From contig NZ_OY781464.1 of assembly GCF_963676735.1 (NCBI RefSeq), positions 4,373,001 to 4,437,000 on the forward strand: a stretch of DNA of 64,000 nucleotides, given 5' to 3'. The DNA is from an uncultured Draconibacterium sp. Lineage in GTDB: Bacteria > Bacteroidota > Bacteroidia > Bacteroidales > Prolixibacteraceae. The notes beneath the pieces were generated by a model. That model worked only from the letters and a program-made list of their open reading frames with translations. It had not been told where the DNA came from and made no database searches. Below are positions 18,163 through 27,589 of this stretch, piece after piece; position 1 is the stretch's first letter, and every line of letters starts with the position of its first letter. The position numbers and the translations under genes are program-made.

Positions 18163-19710
18163 ATGCAAACAGCTATAACCGGACTTACACCGGAATCCAA
18201 TAACGATGATCCCTCATCCATTCCTTTTTCGCAATTTTTAGAAAACCTGAAAGAAAAAATGAAACAGGTATTTCATGTAAGGGCAGATATTGACCAATTG
18301 AGTTTAAAGCGGGGGCTTCCGCCATTTGTTATGCGCGAGATTATGTCGGTAAATCCCTTGTCGGTTGGTATTCCGAAACAATTTGGCGGACGAGGAGGAG
18401 TGATGAAAGAAAACATTGGCTTGCTGGCAGCAGCATCTTACGAATCCCTGGCCTTATCCTTAACTTTTGGCATTAACTCGGCCTTGTTTCTTCAACCTTT
18501 TGGAAAGTTTGGACAAGAAGAAGTGAAAGCACCCGTTTTCAATCGCTTTTTAAACGAAAAAGCCATGGGCGGACTTATGATTACCGAACCCGATTATGGC
18601 AGCGATGCACTGAATATGCAAACTGCCTACACAAAATCGGAATCGAAATTTCACCTGAAAGGAAAAAAACACTGGGCCGGATTAACCGGCTGGGCCGACT
18701 TCTGGTTGCTCTCAGCGCGTCAACAGTCAAAATCAGAAAAATTGCAACGCGACATTGACTTTTTTCTTTGCGATGTAACTGCTCCCGGTCAAAACATTGT
18801 AGTAGAAGAGTTTTTTGAAAACCTTGGCCTTTATGCCATCCCATACGGACGTAACCACATTGATGTACAAGTGCCACATACCCATAAACTGGTCCCCGAA
18901 ACTACAGGAGTAAAAATGATGCTCGACCTGTTACACCGCAGCCGCATGCAGTTTCCGGGAATGGGAATGGGATTTATTCAGCGCATGCTGGATGAAGCAC
19001 TCACACACTGCAAAGAAAGACGGGTAGGTGGTAAAAGTTTGTTTGGCTACGACCGTGTGCAGCACCGTTTATCGAAACTGCAGGCCTCGTTCACCATTTG
19101 CTCGGCCATGTGTGCCAATAGCAGCGAAAAAGCCGGGTTGGATGTCGACCTGTCGGGGCACGGAATGGAAGCCAACGCCGTAAAAAGTGTTATTACCGAT
19201 TTAATGCAGGAAGCGGCACAATCGGTGGTGCAATTGGTAGGGGCAAAAGCCTATAAACTTAACCACATTGCCGGGCGTGGTACGGCTGATAGCCGGCCGT
19301 TTCAGATATTTGAAGGATCAAATGATATTCTTTATGCACAAATTTCGGAAGGATTGGTAAAAATGATGAAACGAGCCAAAGAACATAACCTCTTCCGGTT
19401 TCTGAAAGACTATGAGCTGACCAACAAGGCGGTTCATTTTGTAAAAAAACAGGTCGACTTTAACCTCAACCTTCAGCTACCACAACGTAAGTTGGTTGAA
19501 ATGGGTAAGATCATCGGCCGGGTTATTTCAATGAACCAGGTATTGGAGCTTTCGGAAAAAGGTTTTAACAAAGAATTAATTGACGGCAGCGTGACCTTTC
19601 TGCAGCAGGAAATTACCAAATTGATGTCGGTATTTACCTATTCAAACAACGAAAAGGTGGTTGATGCTTACAACGAGAACACCTCGTGGATGAACTTTGT
19701 GGTGGAGTAA
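18163..19710 (+). CDS. Acyl-CoA dehydrogenase family protein
   Basis: This 515-residue protein follows the ACAD fold: an N-terminal helical domain, GGLMITEPDYGSDALNMQT (FAD/substrate loop) near residues 135-155, KHWAGLTGWADFWLL in the beta domain, then the helical C-terminal domain. FEGSNDILYAQ near residue 385 holds the expected catalytic-base Glu region. The protein is about 130 residues longer than ordinary short-chain ACADs, with an extra C-terminal helical segment, so it may act on an unusual acyl group. It is monocistronic; substrate unknown. Confidence 0.8.
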   Translation: MQTAITGLTPESNNDDPSSIPFSQFLENLKEKMKQVFHVRADIDQLSLKRGLPPFVMREIMSVNPLSVGIPKQFGGRGGVMKENIGLLAAASYESLALSLTFGINSALFLQPFGKFGQEEVKAPVFNRFLNEKAMGGLMITEPDYGSDALNMQTAYTKSESKFHLKGKKHWAGLTGWADFWLLSARQQSKSEKLQRDIDFFLCDVTAPGQNIVVEEFFENLGLYAIPYGRNHIDVQVPHTHKLVPETTGVKMMLDLLHRSRMQFPGMGMGFIQRMLDEALTHCKERRVGGKSLFGYDRVQHRLSKLQASFTICSAMCANSSEKAGLDVDLSGHGMEANAVKSVITDLMQEAAQSVVQLVGAKAYKLNHIAGRGTADSRPFQIFEGSNDILYAQISEGLVKMMKRAKEHNLFRFLKDYELTNKAVHFVKKQVDFNLNLQLPQRKLVEMGKIIGRVISMNQVLELSEKGFNKELIDGSVTFLQQEITKLMSVFTYSNNEKVVDAYNENTSWMNFVVE

Positions 19711-20122
19711 AATACTTATACAATAATTTGAACTAAAAATATTGTATAAACAGTACCGAAGGAACGTTATGTGCAATAACAGCCGGTATGAAATACCAAA
19801 AGCCGGTACATTGCCCCGGATGTAACTAAACCTCTATGCACTGGAAGTACATAGGTTTAAGATTGAATGAAATTCAAAAGAAATAGAATAAAGACATGAG
19901 TACAAAGTAAGAGAGAAGAAAGCACCACATTTTGTATTCTTTCTCAATACTCATATCTCTGTACTTATTCTTCATTATGAATTTAAAATTTATAGAAACT
20001 GAAAGTAGCTGCAATAAAATTGCAGAGCCTGTCCGGAATTTATTTTTGGGGTTTCAACCATTAAGCAGATAATCAAACCACTTTTCGTAAACATTTTTAC
20101 TTTTGCAGGCTTATATAGGAGC

Positions 20123-21406
20123 ATGGGCATTTTTCGCAATTTAAATCAACAGGAAATAAAAACCCTGAAACTGCACCTGTTTTACAGCGGCATCGAGGGT
20201 ATTGCTGCCGGTGCCTTACTATTAACCGAGTTTATTTTTATTAAGTCGCTAAAAGGAAGCAACGTACAGCTGGCTTTTCTGTTTCAGTTTAGCATGGTGG
20301 TATTTTTATTTGCTATGGTAGCCAACGAAATACTGCGCCGCTACCCCAACCGCAAAGTATTGCTGCGCAGCATTGCCATTGCTTCCAAATTGCCGCTGGT
20401 AGCACTGGCCTTTTTCCCCGGTGTAAGCCACAACCAAGGGCTTCCGGCTATTTACCACACTATCTTTCTGGCTATCTTTTTACTCTATTTCGTTTCAAAA
20501 ATTGCAGTTATCCCCTCCATCAATCAATACCTGAAAGGCAATTACCGGCACGAAAACTTTGGTCGCCTGTTTGGCTATTCCGTTTCGGTACAAAAAGTTG
20601 CCATGTTGCTCTCTACCTTTACCGCCGGCTTACTGCTCGATCTTAATCCCAACTCTTACCGGGTATTTTACCCCCTGGTAGGCGTATTGGCTATCATATC
20701 CATTTTTCAGCTTACCAAAATTAAGTTTATCCATACTGCCGAAGCTGTAAATACCCCCTTGTGGAAATCCTTGCAGCTGTCGTTTCGCCGGGTATTTTTT
20801 ATTTTAAAAACCAACAAAGCCTTTCGTCATCTCGAACTGGGTTTTATGATTTATGGTTTTGCCTGGATGAGCACCCACGCTGTAATTACCATTTTTTACG
20901 AGCGCGCCCTGCACTTAAACTACTCCAGCGTAGCCTTTTACAAAAACGCCTTTAACCTCATCGCCATTGCCTTTTTGCCCTTTTTCGGGCGTTTTATCGG
21001 CAAACGCGATCCGCGCCGCTTTGGCATTATCACCTTTGGTTCGCTGCTGCTGTTTATTTTGTTTACCGCCCTTACCGAATACTACAACGGCCACTTCGAA
21101 CTCTACGGAATAAAAATCTATTACATGCTGCTTGTAGCCGTGTTTTTTAACGGACTTTTTATGGGTAGCATGCCCATTTTGTGGGGCATTGGCAGCAGCT
21201 ATTTCTGCCAACCCAACCAGGCCGCCGACTACCAGAGCGTGCACCTTTTTTTAACCGGCGTACGCGCCCTGTTTGCCCCCATTATTGGTATCAAATTGTA
21301 CGAATGGTTTGGTTTTAGCCTCACCTATGCCACCGGCATTGTACTGCTCGTTTTCGCCATTTTACTTATGATTTATTCCGAAAAACGCTTTCCAAAAACC
21401 AGTTAA
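20123..21406 (+). CDS. Major facilitator superfamily transporter
   Basis: This 427-residue protein has about 12 hydrophobic helices split into two halves by a charged loop near residues 200-235. Helix 5/6 and the loop between helices 8 and 9 (FFGRFIGKRDPRRFGIIT) carry the MFS-type basic motif. A TACTTTTG box at 20098-20105 may be the -7 promoter element, 18 bp upstream of the ATG. The 412-bp gap before it has no supported gene. Substrate cannot be predicted. Confidence 0.75.
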   Translation: MGIFRNLNQQEIKTLKLHLFYSGIEGIAAGALLLTEFIFIKSLKGSNVQLAFLFQFSMVVFLFAMVANEILRRYPNRKVLLRSIAIASKLPLVALAFFPGVSHNQGLPAIYHTIFLAIFLLYFVSKIAVIPSINQYLKGNYRHENFGRLFGYSVSVQKVAMLLSTFTAGLLLDLNPNSYRVFYPLVGVLAIISIFQLTKIKFIHTAEAVNTPLWKSLQLSFRRVFFILKTNKAFRHLELGFMIYGFAWMSTHAVITIFYERALHLNYSSVAFYKNAFNLIAIAFLPFFGRFIGKRDPRRFGIITFGSLLLFILFTALTEYYNGHFELYGIKIYYMLLVAVFFNGLFMGSMPILWGIGSSYFCQPNQAADYQSVHLFLTGVRALFAPIIGIKLYEWFGFSLTYATGIVLLVFAILLMIYSEKRFPKTS

Positions 21407-21677
21407 AGAAAACATTTTTTACGGCTGGCAGCCGGGCTTTCCGCTTTACCGGTTTTGGCTGCTTGCGCTTTTCTACACCCGGCAAGGGGCTCCTTTGTCG
21501 CCCGTACCGGCTAATAAAAGCGTGGCGCAGCCTGCAACAGGGTGCCGCTGCAATCCCTGCCACAATCCCCTGCCAATGGCTAATTTTATTGCACCATTGG
21601 CAACCAGGAAGCTAAGCCTATCGCTGCCTTAAGTTATCTTGTAATAAAGGGGCTTACGCTAACCTATAAATACTGCA

Positions 21678-22142
21678 TTAATCAACTGCTTCTTTCAGGT
21701 GCAGCTCCATACCCAATTGTTGCATCATTCCCAGTTCATCAAACAGCTCGTATTCTTCAATAATTTTCCCGTGCTCCAACCGGTAAGCAGTAAAAGTCTG
21801 TATTTTTACTTCATTTCCGCTGGCCGGAATTCCATTTAATTCACCGGTATGCACACAACTAAATAATACCCGGCTAAATACCCTGTCGTTACTACCAAAC
21901 ATATCCAGTATTTCCAGGTGCGATTGCTCAAAAGCCGCTGCATAAAACGCATACATCTTTTTATACTCTTCAATTCCCCTGCAGGTCATATTGGGGGTGT
22001 GGTATTCCACATTGGGTGCCAAACATTCATCCAGCACCGCGCTGTTTCGTTTGTTCCACAATTCATCAAAAACATGCTCAATAAGCTTTTTATTTCTGCG
22101 CTCTTGTTCTTGTAGGTGTTTGAATTCTGCTGTTTCTAACAT
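21678..22142 (-). CDS. SnoaL-like (NTF2-fold) ester cyclase family protein
   Basis: I chose the ATG at 22142 (MLETAEFKHLQEQERR), which gives 154 residues, the usual size for the family; a longer frame upstream reads through repeat DNA. Features are NKKLIEHVFDELWNKRN, LAPNVEYHTPN and TCRGIEEYKKMYAFYAAAF, then a strand-rich second half. This is the SnoaL-like polyketide cyclase/NTF2 pattern. Many members have unknown substrates. Confidence 0.75.
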   Translation of the reverse strand: MLETAEFKHLQEQERRNKKLIEHVFDELWNKRNSAVLDECLAPNVEYHTPNMTCRGIEEYKKMYAFYAAAFEQSHLEILDMFGSNDRVFSRVLFSCVHTGELNGIPASGNEVKIQTFTAYRLEHGKIIEEYELFDELGMMQQLGMELHLKEAVD

Positions 22143-22418
22143 GATAATTAATTTTTGGTTACGCCGGATTATACGTTTCCGAAAAGGAAATGTTTTTTGG
22201 GGAGTACAGTAAAAATACCCGTTGCCCACATTGCAGACAAATGATGAAAAAGAGGGGTAATAATTGATTACCTGAGTGGCTGCACTCCCGCGTAATGCCG
22301 AGGCCAACGAAAAGCAACGTCCGCGTTATTGCAAAGACAGTAAAACTAACGCCGGCCCCCTTTCTCCTCCTCAATATGGAATATCTGATTTTATAGAGGG
22401 GAAACTTCGTGCGCTCTG

Positions 22419-22557
22419 CCCCTCGTTTGTAACGAGGGGCTAACCTTTTGTCGTTTGTAACGACGTCTTAAACAGTTGATAACCGATAGTTACCATGATT
22501 TTTATTTGTCGATACAATCGACTGAACGCCTGACCCCTCGTTGCAAACGAGGGGTAG
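22419..22557. repeat. Nested-palindrome repeat, family A, copy 1
   Basis: A unit of about 140 bp bounded by CCCCTCGTTTGTAACGAGGGG-type palindromes. Inside are GTCGTTTGTAACGAC and GTCGATACAATCGAC, so four small palindromes lie in a row. Full or nearly full copies occur at 25150, 25530, 29562 and 33376. The preceding 22371-22410 is a fragment of the larger repeat family (AATATGGAATATCTGATTTT). The 424-bp gap from 22143 otherwise holds no gene. Confidence 0.85.
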
Positions 22558-22566
22558 ATCAGTAGA

Positions 22567-22737
22567 TCAGGATGTAGCTTTTAATGCGTCAATTTCCTGC
22601 TGAACAGCCTGTGCTTCGGCATATTTCTCATCAGACTGCCGCCGGTTGGTTCGCGACAATAAAAAAGCTTCTTCCATTAATTTATCGTGTTTTCGAACCA
22701 GGTTTTTTATCGGGTCTTTTTTAAATAATCCAAACAT
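22567..22737 (-). CDS. Small charged helical protein (Lacal_2735-like)
   Basis: A 56-residue ORF starting at ATG 22737: MFGLFKKDPIKNLVRKHDKL, then an acidic helical region with SRTNRRQSDEKYAEAQ. It resembles the small Bacteroidota protein family called Lacal_2735: an MFGLFKK start and a NR-SDxKYAEA core. It lies 26 bp downstream of the ABC1-kinase gene on the same strand and is probably the last gene of that operon. Function unknown. Confidence 0.75.
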   Translation of the reverse strand: MFGLFKKDPIKNLVRKHDKLMEEAFLLSRTNRRQSDEKYAEAQAVQQEIDALKATS

Positions 22738-22763
22738 ATCTTTATTGTTTTTATGGTTTCAAC

Positions 22764-24095
22764 TCAGGCAACCTTTCCGGATTGGCTTTCCGGCAAGTAA
22801 TTATCAATAACAATAGAATCGGCTTTCAGCAGGTGCATCAGGTTATACAAGCCAAAAAAGGTACGGTTCATATAAATAAAATGCCGCGATCCCCGGTTTC
22901 CGTTCATATTCCTCAACTCGGTGTTTTTACTGTAGGCTGTCCCCAGATCACTCAGGCGTTTAAAAAAGCCGGCATCAGAGAAATCAAACTTTTCCGACTG
23001 AAAAGGCTGTGTAAACAAGTCGAGCAAACGCTTAAACATTTCGGTAAAAAAGGCCAGTTCCTCCAAACTATCGTCTTTTCGCAGAATTTCCAGCTCATAA
23101 AGTTTTTTGGTAAAAATCTCGGGGTTATTGCGGTTTTCGGGCAATGCCAGCTCAAAATACGGGATGTAAAACGAATCGGGGATACTTTTTACACATCCAA
23201 AATCGAGGGCTACGAGCTCCTTGTTTTCCGACACCAAAAAATTCCCCGGATGCGGATCGGCATGAAATTTCCGCAGGTGATGAATCTGGTACATATAAAA
23301 ATCCCACAAGGCCTGTCCCAGTTTATTGGCCAGTGCTTTATCGGTATTGCCGGCAGCAAACTCCGAAAGATGCTGGCCCTCCATCCAGTCCATGGTAATA
23401 AATCGCTCCGACGAAAGGTGTTGGTAATAGTTGGGGAAACACAAATTGGGAATATGACTGCACTGTTTAATGGTTTCGAGACTTTGCTCCACCTCCAGCA
23501 CATAATTGGTTTCATCCAGCAGTTTTTCCTCCACTTCTTTAAAATACACCTCCGAACCTTTTCCCCGAATATTAAACAGTTTCATGGCCATTGGTTTAAC
23601 CATCGCCAGGTCGCTGCTGATGCTTTCTGAAACTCCCGGATACTGGATTTTTACGGCCAGGTCTTTACCATCTTTCCGCGCCCGGTGTACCTGTCCGATA
23701 CTGGCACCATGCACTGCATTGGGATTAAATTCATCAAACACCTGGTCGGGTGTACGACCAAAATATCGCTGAAATGTTTTTACCACCAGTGCTGCCGATA
23801 GTGGCGGAACCGAAAACTGCGAAAGCGAAAACTTTTCGATATACGCCTCGGGCATAATATTCTTTTCCATGCTTAGCATCTGCGCTACTTTTAGGGCACT
23901 ACCTTTTAAGTTTTTAAGCCCATCGTAAATATCGCTGGCATTTGATTGGTTGAGCTTTTCACGCGCCGCTTCTTCTGTCGAGCTTAACTTGTCGCCGTAA
24001 TATTTCAGGTAGTTAATGCCCACTTTAGCCCCGGTTTGCACCATTTTGGTAGCCCGTTCAATTTTCGAGGTTGGTATCCTATCGATGGTTTTCAT
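22764..24095 (-). CDS. ABC1/AarF (UbiB-like) atypical kinase
   Basis: This 443-residue protein is a UbiB/ADCK-type kinase. A variant of the KxGQ motif is visible (GSALKVAQMLSMEKNIMP, with V-A in place of the usual residues). HGASIGQVHRA follows, then DLAVKIQYPG (VAIK-like Lys), HADPHPGNFLV (catalytic loop) and LDFGCVK (DFG). Family members support isoprenoid quinone or lipid metabolism through ATPase activity. Its start codon overlaps the stop of the TetR gene (TAATG at 24093-24097), so it is translationally coupled and probably controlled by that regulator. Confidence 0.87.
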   Translation of the reverse strand: MKTIDRIPTSKIERATKMVQTGAKVGINYLKYYGDKLSSTEEAAREKLNQSNASDIYDGLKNLKGSALKVAQMLSMEKNIMPEAYIEKFSLSQFSVPPLSAALVVKTFQRYFGRTPDQVFDEFNPNAVHGASIGQVHRARKDGKDLAVKIQYPGVSESISSDLAMVKPMAMKLFNIRGKGSEVYFKEVEEKLLDETNYVLEVEQSLETIKQCSHIPNLCFPNYYQHLSSERFITMDWMEGQHLSEFAAGNTDKALANKLGQALWDFYMYQIHHLRKFHADPHPGNFLVSENKELVALDFGCVKSIPDSFYIPYFELALPENRNNPEIFTKKLYELEILRKDDSLEELAFFTEMFKRLLDLFTQPFQSEKFDFSDAGFFKRLSDLGTAYSKNTELRNMNGNRGSRHFIYMNRTFFGLYNLMHLLKADSIVIDNYLPESQSGKVA

Positions 24096-24745
24096 TAGTT
24101 GCTACTTATTTTTTCGTGATACAAAAATTTACCCAGATCGAATACCGCTTGCAGTGTGGCTGCATCCAACAGGTTAAAGGCGGTATTTACCGATTTCTCA
24201 ATCAATACATCGGTTTTTTCAAAATCGGGAGAAGTATCTTCCAGCCAGAACCGGAGAGTAAAGAGCAATTGTGCCCAGGCCGATTCATTGATGCTGCGCG
24301 ACTTTATTTTTTCCATCTTTTTATGCGGCAGTTCAGGTGTTTCAATCTCCAAGTCATTAATAAAGGCGCAAAGAGCTTTTTTTAGCTCCGATAAGGAGGC
24401 CAGCACTTTCAATTTATCTTTGGCACCTTTTAAGGCCAATAGCACATAACTGCGATTGGCTTTTAACACCTCGAAAAAAGTGTAGTAAAAAGCAAGTACT
24501 TTGTTTTTTGCATCGTAACTATGGTAGGCTTTGTTTTGCTCCAGCAATTGCATGCTTTGGTCGAAAAAAGCTCTAAAAACCGCTTTCTCCAAGGCATCAA
24601 ACGAGCCAAAATGCTGGTAAAAATCTGCCTCTTCCATTTCCAAATCACGGGCAAAGGCATAAACACTGGCCGGACGCTTCCCCTTTTCGAGCCTGAAATT
24701 CATGTAGGCCGACAAGATTTCTGTTGTTGTTTTTTTGTTTTCCAT
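24095..24745 (-). CDS. TetR-family transcriptional regulator
   Basis: I used the ATG at 24745 (MENKKTTTEILSAYMNFRLE); an upstream in-frame ATG at 24805 is also possible. Residues 1-55 form a TetR-type HTH (VYAFARDLEMEEADFYQHFGSFDALEKAVF). The remaining 160 residues are helical ligand-binding domain. It overlaps the ABC1-kinase gene by one base. It most likely controls its own operon (TetR, ABC1 kinase, small protein). Confidence 0.85.
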   Translation of the reverse strand: MENKKTTTEILSAYMNFRLEKGKRPASVYAFARDLEMEEADFYQHFGSFDALEKAVFRAFFDQSMQLLEQNKAYHSYDAKNKVLAFYYTFFEVLKANRSYVLLALKGAKDKLKVLASLSELKKALCAFINDLEIETPELPHKKMEKIKSRSINESAWAQLLFTLRFWLEDTSPDFEKTDVLIEKSVNTAFNLLDAATLQAVFDLGKFLYHEKISSN

Positions 24746-25057
24746 ACCCGAAAAACAGTCTTCTAATATTTTTTGTTCAACCTTTTGCGCTTTTTTCTTA
24801 AACAAAAAGAATTCAACAACTTGTTTTTACCTGCTGTACCTTCTGCTTTATGCCGTTTTATTGAAGGAATAAAAGATATTCACCGGCTCAGTGTTTGCAT
24901 CGAAGAGATGCGAGATTACGTTGGTCGTAACTTTTCCCCTTAATGATAAAATAAAACCCACGCTCCTAAGCTAATCCCGTCGCAAGGTATCTTCCCATAT
25001 AATTCCACCTGCACAGCCCACCTACACCATCTCATTGCAAAGGCGTAAAACTATTAC

Positions 25058-25143
25058 CGGCCCCCCTTCTCCTCCTGCCAGGAGGAGTACCGCTGATGCA
25101 GTGCAACGGAATCAGTGGGGAGGTGGTGTAGTTAAACCACCCC
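25058..25143. repeat. Repeat family B, right-arm fragment, copy 1
   Basis: CTCCTCCTGCCAGGAGGAG, then TACCGCTGATGCAGTGCAAC, and GTGGGGAGGTGGT followed by GTAGTTAA and ACCACCCC. The GGTGGT/ACCACC pair can close a small hairpin. This is one of at least seven copies in the window. Confidence 0.85.
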
Positions 25144-25149
25144 GCTCTG

Positions 25150-25287
25150 CCCCTCGTTTGTAACGAGGGGTGAACCTTTTGTCGTTTGTAACGACCTCTT
25201 AAACAGTTGACAACAGTTCATTACAATGATTCCTATTTGTCGATACAATCGACTGAACTCCTGACCCCTCGTTGCAAACGAGGGGTT
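25150..25287. repeat. Nested-palindrome repeat, family A, copy 2
   Basis: Nearly identical in order and spacing to the copy at 22419, with outer CCCCTCG/CGAGGGG palindromes and inner GTCGTTTGTAACGAC and GTCGATACAATCGAC. It is joined directly to family B copies on both sides. Confidence 0.85.
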
Positions 25288-25288
25288 A

Positions 25289-25440
25289 GTCAGAAACGTT
25301 CGTGCACTGGCTTGTCTGTTATTTTAATGGATAAAATTGGAATAAAATCATTTCTCCTCCTGCCAGGAGGAGTACCGCTGATGCAGTGCAACGGAATCAG
25401 TGGGGAGGTGGTGTAGCTAAACCACCCCGTCAGCGAATTC
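25289..25440. repeat. Repeat family B, copy 2
   Basis: Starts with CAGAAACGTTCGTGCACTGG, continues through TGGATAAAATTGGAATAAAA and CTCCTCCTGCCAGGAGGAG, and ends GGTGGTGTAGCTAAACCACC followed by CCGTCAGCGAATTC. It is almost identical to 27392-27546 and 34500-34651. No gene is supported in the stretch 24806-25947; it is entirely repeats and spacer. Confidence 0.85.
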
Positions 25441-25529
25441 ACCGCTGTTATTCCTGAATAAATTTTACATCGCTGCCACCCCTCCTGAGAGGAGGGGAAA
25501 TGTTCGTGCTGCAGGCTTATCCTCAGCTG

Positions 25530-25670
25530 CCCCTCGTTTGTAACGAGGGGTGAACCTTTTGTCGTTTGTAACGACCTCTTAAACAGTTGATAACAGTTCG
25601 ATACTATGATTCCTATTTTTAGATACAATCGACTGAATCCCACCTGCCCCTCGTTTGCAACGAGGGGTAG
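25530..25670. repeat. Nested-palindrome repeat, family A, copy 3
   Basis: Same layout as the other family A copies, with small changes in the inner palindrome (TAGATACAATCGAC). Ends in CCCCTCGTTTGCAACGAGGGG. Confidence 0.82.
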
Positions 25671-25947
25671 AAAAGATTCCACCTGCACAACCTCATTGCA
25701 AAGGCAGTAAAGCAATCTCAACCAATAAAGCAATTCCACATTCTCTTTGTGCCAACAAAGACAATAAAACGCCTTGCCGAATAAACAAGCAATTTGTCTC
25801 AATTCTTTATTTTTTCGTGATCCTTTTGTGATACTTATCGTTGTTCTTTGCAGGTAACAGGTATCATAAAAGGTCCTTATTTAGTGATGATGATGCCTTT
25901 ACCATGATTAAGTCATGAGCAATAAACATTTAAAAACGAATACTACC

Positions 25948-27294
25948 ATGAAAAAGATGAAAACTTACAGCCTGTTGCTACTTGCCCTAAGCTTGTTTGT
26001 CATGGCCTGCAACAACGAAGAAGATGACAACACCATGCCTGCTGTTTTGTATACCGACATTACGGCCAGCCAGGTAAAAACAGAACTGATTGACGATACA
26101 AGCATAAGCCCTTATGCGGCTATTTTTGATGTGTCGCCGGTGTACAACGACGGGCACCTGCCCTTTTCCTCCGATGCCAATGGTGTTAACGGACTGGATA
26201 CGCTGCTGGGCAGTTTGGATAAAACAAAAAGCTACCTGGTGTATTGCCATGGCGATGCGCCCTCGATTGCGGCTGCCGAATTACTGATTGAAAACGGCTT
26301 TACCAAGGTATTCCGCCTGCAGGGCAACTACGGTGCCTGGAACGATGTATCGTTTGTTGACATTGCTGCCAGCGTTGCAAAATCGAAAATTGATGCTGCT
26401 GAATTTGAAGCCATTTTCGATGTATCGCCACATTACAACACCGAACACCTGCCCGGGGCAAGCAATGCCAATGCCGGTGGTGGAGGTACCGACCTGGCCA
26501 CTTTAATTGCCGATATGGACAAAACAAAAAATTACCTGGTGTATTGCCATAGCGATGGACCGTCAATGGCCGGGGCACAGCTAATGGAAGATGCCGGCTT
26601 TAAAAATGTATTTCGTTTGGAAGGTAACTTTGGGGCATGGACCGACGCCGGGTATGACGTGGAAACAACGGTTACCTATACCGATATAGATGCCAGCCAG
26701 GTAAAAACAGAACTGATTGACGATGCTAGCATAAGCCCTTATGCGGCTATTTTTGATGTGTCGCCGGTGTACAACGACGGGCACCTGCCCTTTTCCACCG
26801 ATGCCAATGGCGTTAACGGACTGGGGACACTGCTGGGCAGTTTGGATAAAACAAAAAGCTACCTGGTGTATTGCCATGGCGATGCGCCCTCGATTGCGGC
26901 TGCCGAATTACTGATTGAAAACGGCTTTACCAAGGTATTCCGCCTGCAGGGCAACTACGGTGCCTGGAACGATGTATCGTTTGTTGACATTGCTGCCAGC
27001 GTTGCAAAATCGAAAATTGATGCCGCTGAGTTTGAAGCCATTTTCGATGTATCGCCACATTACAACACCGAACACCTGCCCGGGGCAAGCAATGCCAATG
27101 CCGGTGGTGGAGGTACCGACCTGGCCACTTTAATTGCCGATATGGACAAAACAAAAAATTACCTGGTGTATTGCCATGGCGATGGACCGTCAATGGCCGG
27201 GGCACAGCTGATGGAAGATGCCGGCTTTAAAAATGTATTTCGTTTGGAAGGTAACTTTGGGGCATGGACCGACGCCGGGTATGCTACCGAATAA
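25948..27294 (+). CDS. Lipoprotein with four degenerate rhodanese domains
   Basis: The ATG at 25948 begins a lipoprotein signal (lipobox VMAC). The mature protein has two copies of a 209-residue unit (627-bp period, nearly identical), and each unit holds two rhodanese-like domains. Each domain has FDVSP-YN--HLP followed by LVYCHGDAPS or LVYCHSDGPS. The active-site Cys is present. The Arg residues normal in rhodaneses (in DVR and at the end of the Cys loop) are replaced by Ser and Pro, so ordinary thiosulphate sulphurtransferase activity is doubtful. It is probably anchored in the periplasm or at the surface. It is flanked by repeats on both sides. Confidence 0.85.
   Translation: MKKMKTYSLLLLALSLFVMACNNEEDDNTMPAVLYTDITASQVKTELIDDTSISPYAAIFDVSPVYNDGHLPFSSDANGVNGLDTLLGSLDKTKSYLVYCHGDAPSIAAAELLIENGFTKVFRLQGNYGAWNDVSFVDIAASVAKSKIDAAEFEAIFDVSPHYNTEHLPGASNANAGGGGTDLATLIADMDKTKNYLVYCHSDGPSMAGAQLMEDAGFKNVFRLEGNFGAWTDAGYDVETTVTYTDIDASQVKTELIDDASISPYAAIFDVSPVYNDGHLPFSTDANGVNGLGTLLGSLDKTKSYLVYCHGDAPSIAAAELLIENGFTKVFRLQGNYGAWNDVSFVDIAASVAKSKIDAAEFEAIFDVSPHYNTEHLPGASNANAGGGGTDLATLIADMDKTKNYLVYCHGDGPSMAGAQLMEDAGFKNVFRLEGNFGAWTDAGYATE
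26050..27287 (+). repeat. Recent in-frame tandem duplication (627-bp period)
   Basis: Position 26111 (CTTATGCGGC) recurs at 26738, and the two halves match almost base for base over about 610 bp. The duplicated unit itself contains two diverged rhodanese domains, so there were two rounds of duplication, one old and one recent. Confidence 0.9.
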
Positions 27295-27320
27295 GTAAAA
27301 CACAAAACAAGCACCCATAC

Positions 27321-27350
27321 TACCGCGCGAATGCTTTCGCGTGGTATTTT
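27321..27350 (+). terminator. Terminator after the rhodanese gene
   Basis: TACCGCGCGAA and TTTCGCGTGGTA pair (imperfect, about 11 bp) around a 3-nt loop, followed by TTTT. It lies 27 bp after the stop codon. Confidence 0.65.
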
Positions 27351-27391
27351 CCCATATAATTTCCCTCTGCCCCTCGTTGCAAACGAGGGGT

Positions 27392-27546
27392 AGAGTCAGA
27401 AACGTTCGTGCACTGGCTTATCTGTTATTTCAATGGATAAAGTTGGAATAAAATCATTTCTCCTCCTGGCAGGAGGAGTACCGCTGATGCAGTGCAACGG
27501 AATCAGTGGGGAGGTGGTGTAGCTAAATCACCCCGTCAGCGAATTC
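27392..27546. repeat. Repeat family B, copy 3
   Basis: Begins GTCAGAAACGTTCGTGCACT and ends GGAGGTGGTGTAGCTAAATC then ACCCCGTCAGCGAATTC. It is almost identical to copy 2, including the joined CCCCTCG-type palindromes on either side (27369 and 27554). Confidence 0.82.
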
Positions 27547-27589
27547 TCTCTACCCCTCGTTTGCAAACGAGGGGTAGAAAAGCTTCGTG

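Noticed and set aside
19711..20122. Possible gene or RNA in the gap before the MFS transporter
   Set aside because: I saw only a weak inverted pattern around TACTCAT/TATTCT and a possible -7 box; nothing supports a gene.
22782..23630. 282-codon plus-strand frame opposite the ABC1 kinase
   Set aside because: The minus-strand frame has the complete UbiB kinase motifs; the plus frame shows no domain.
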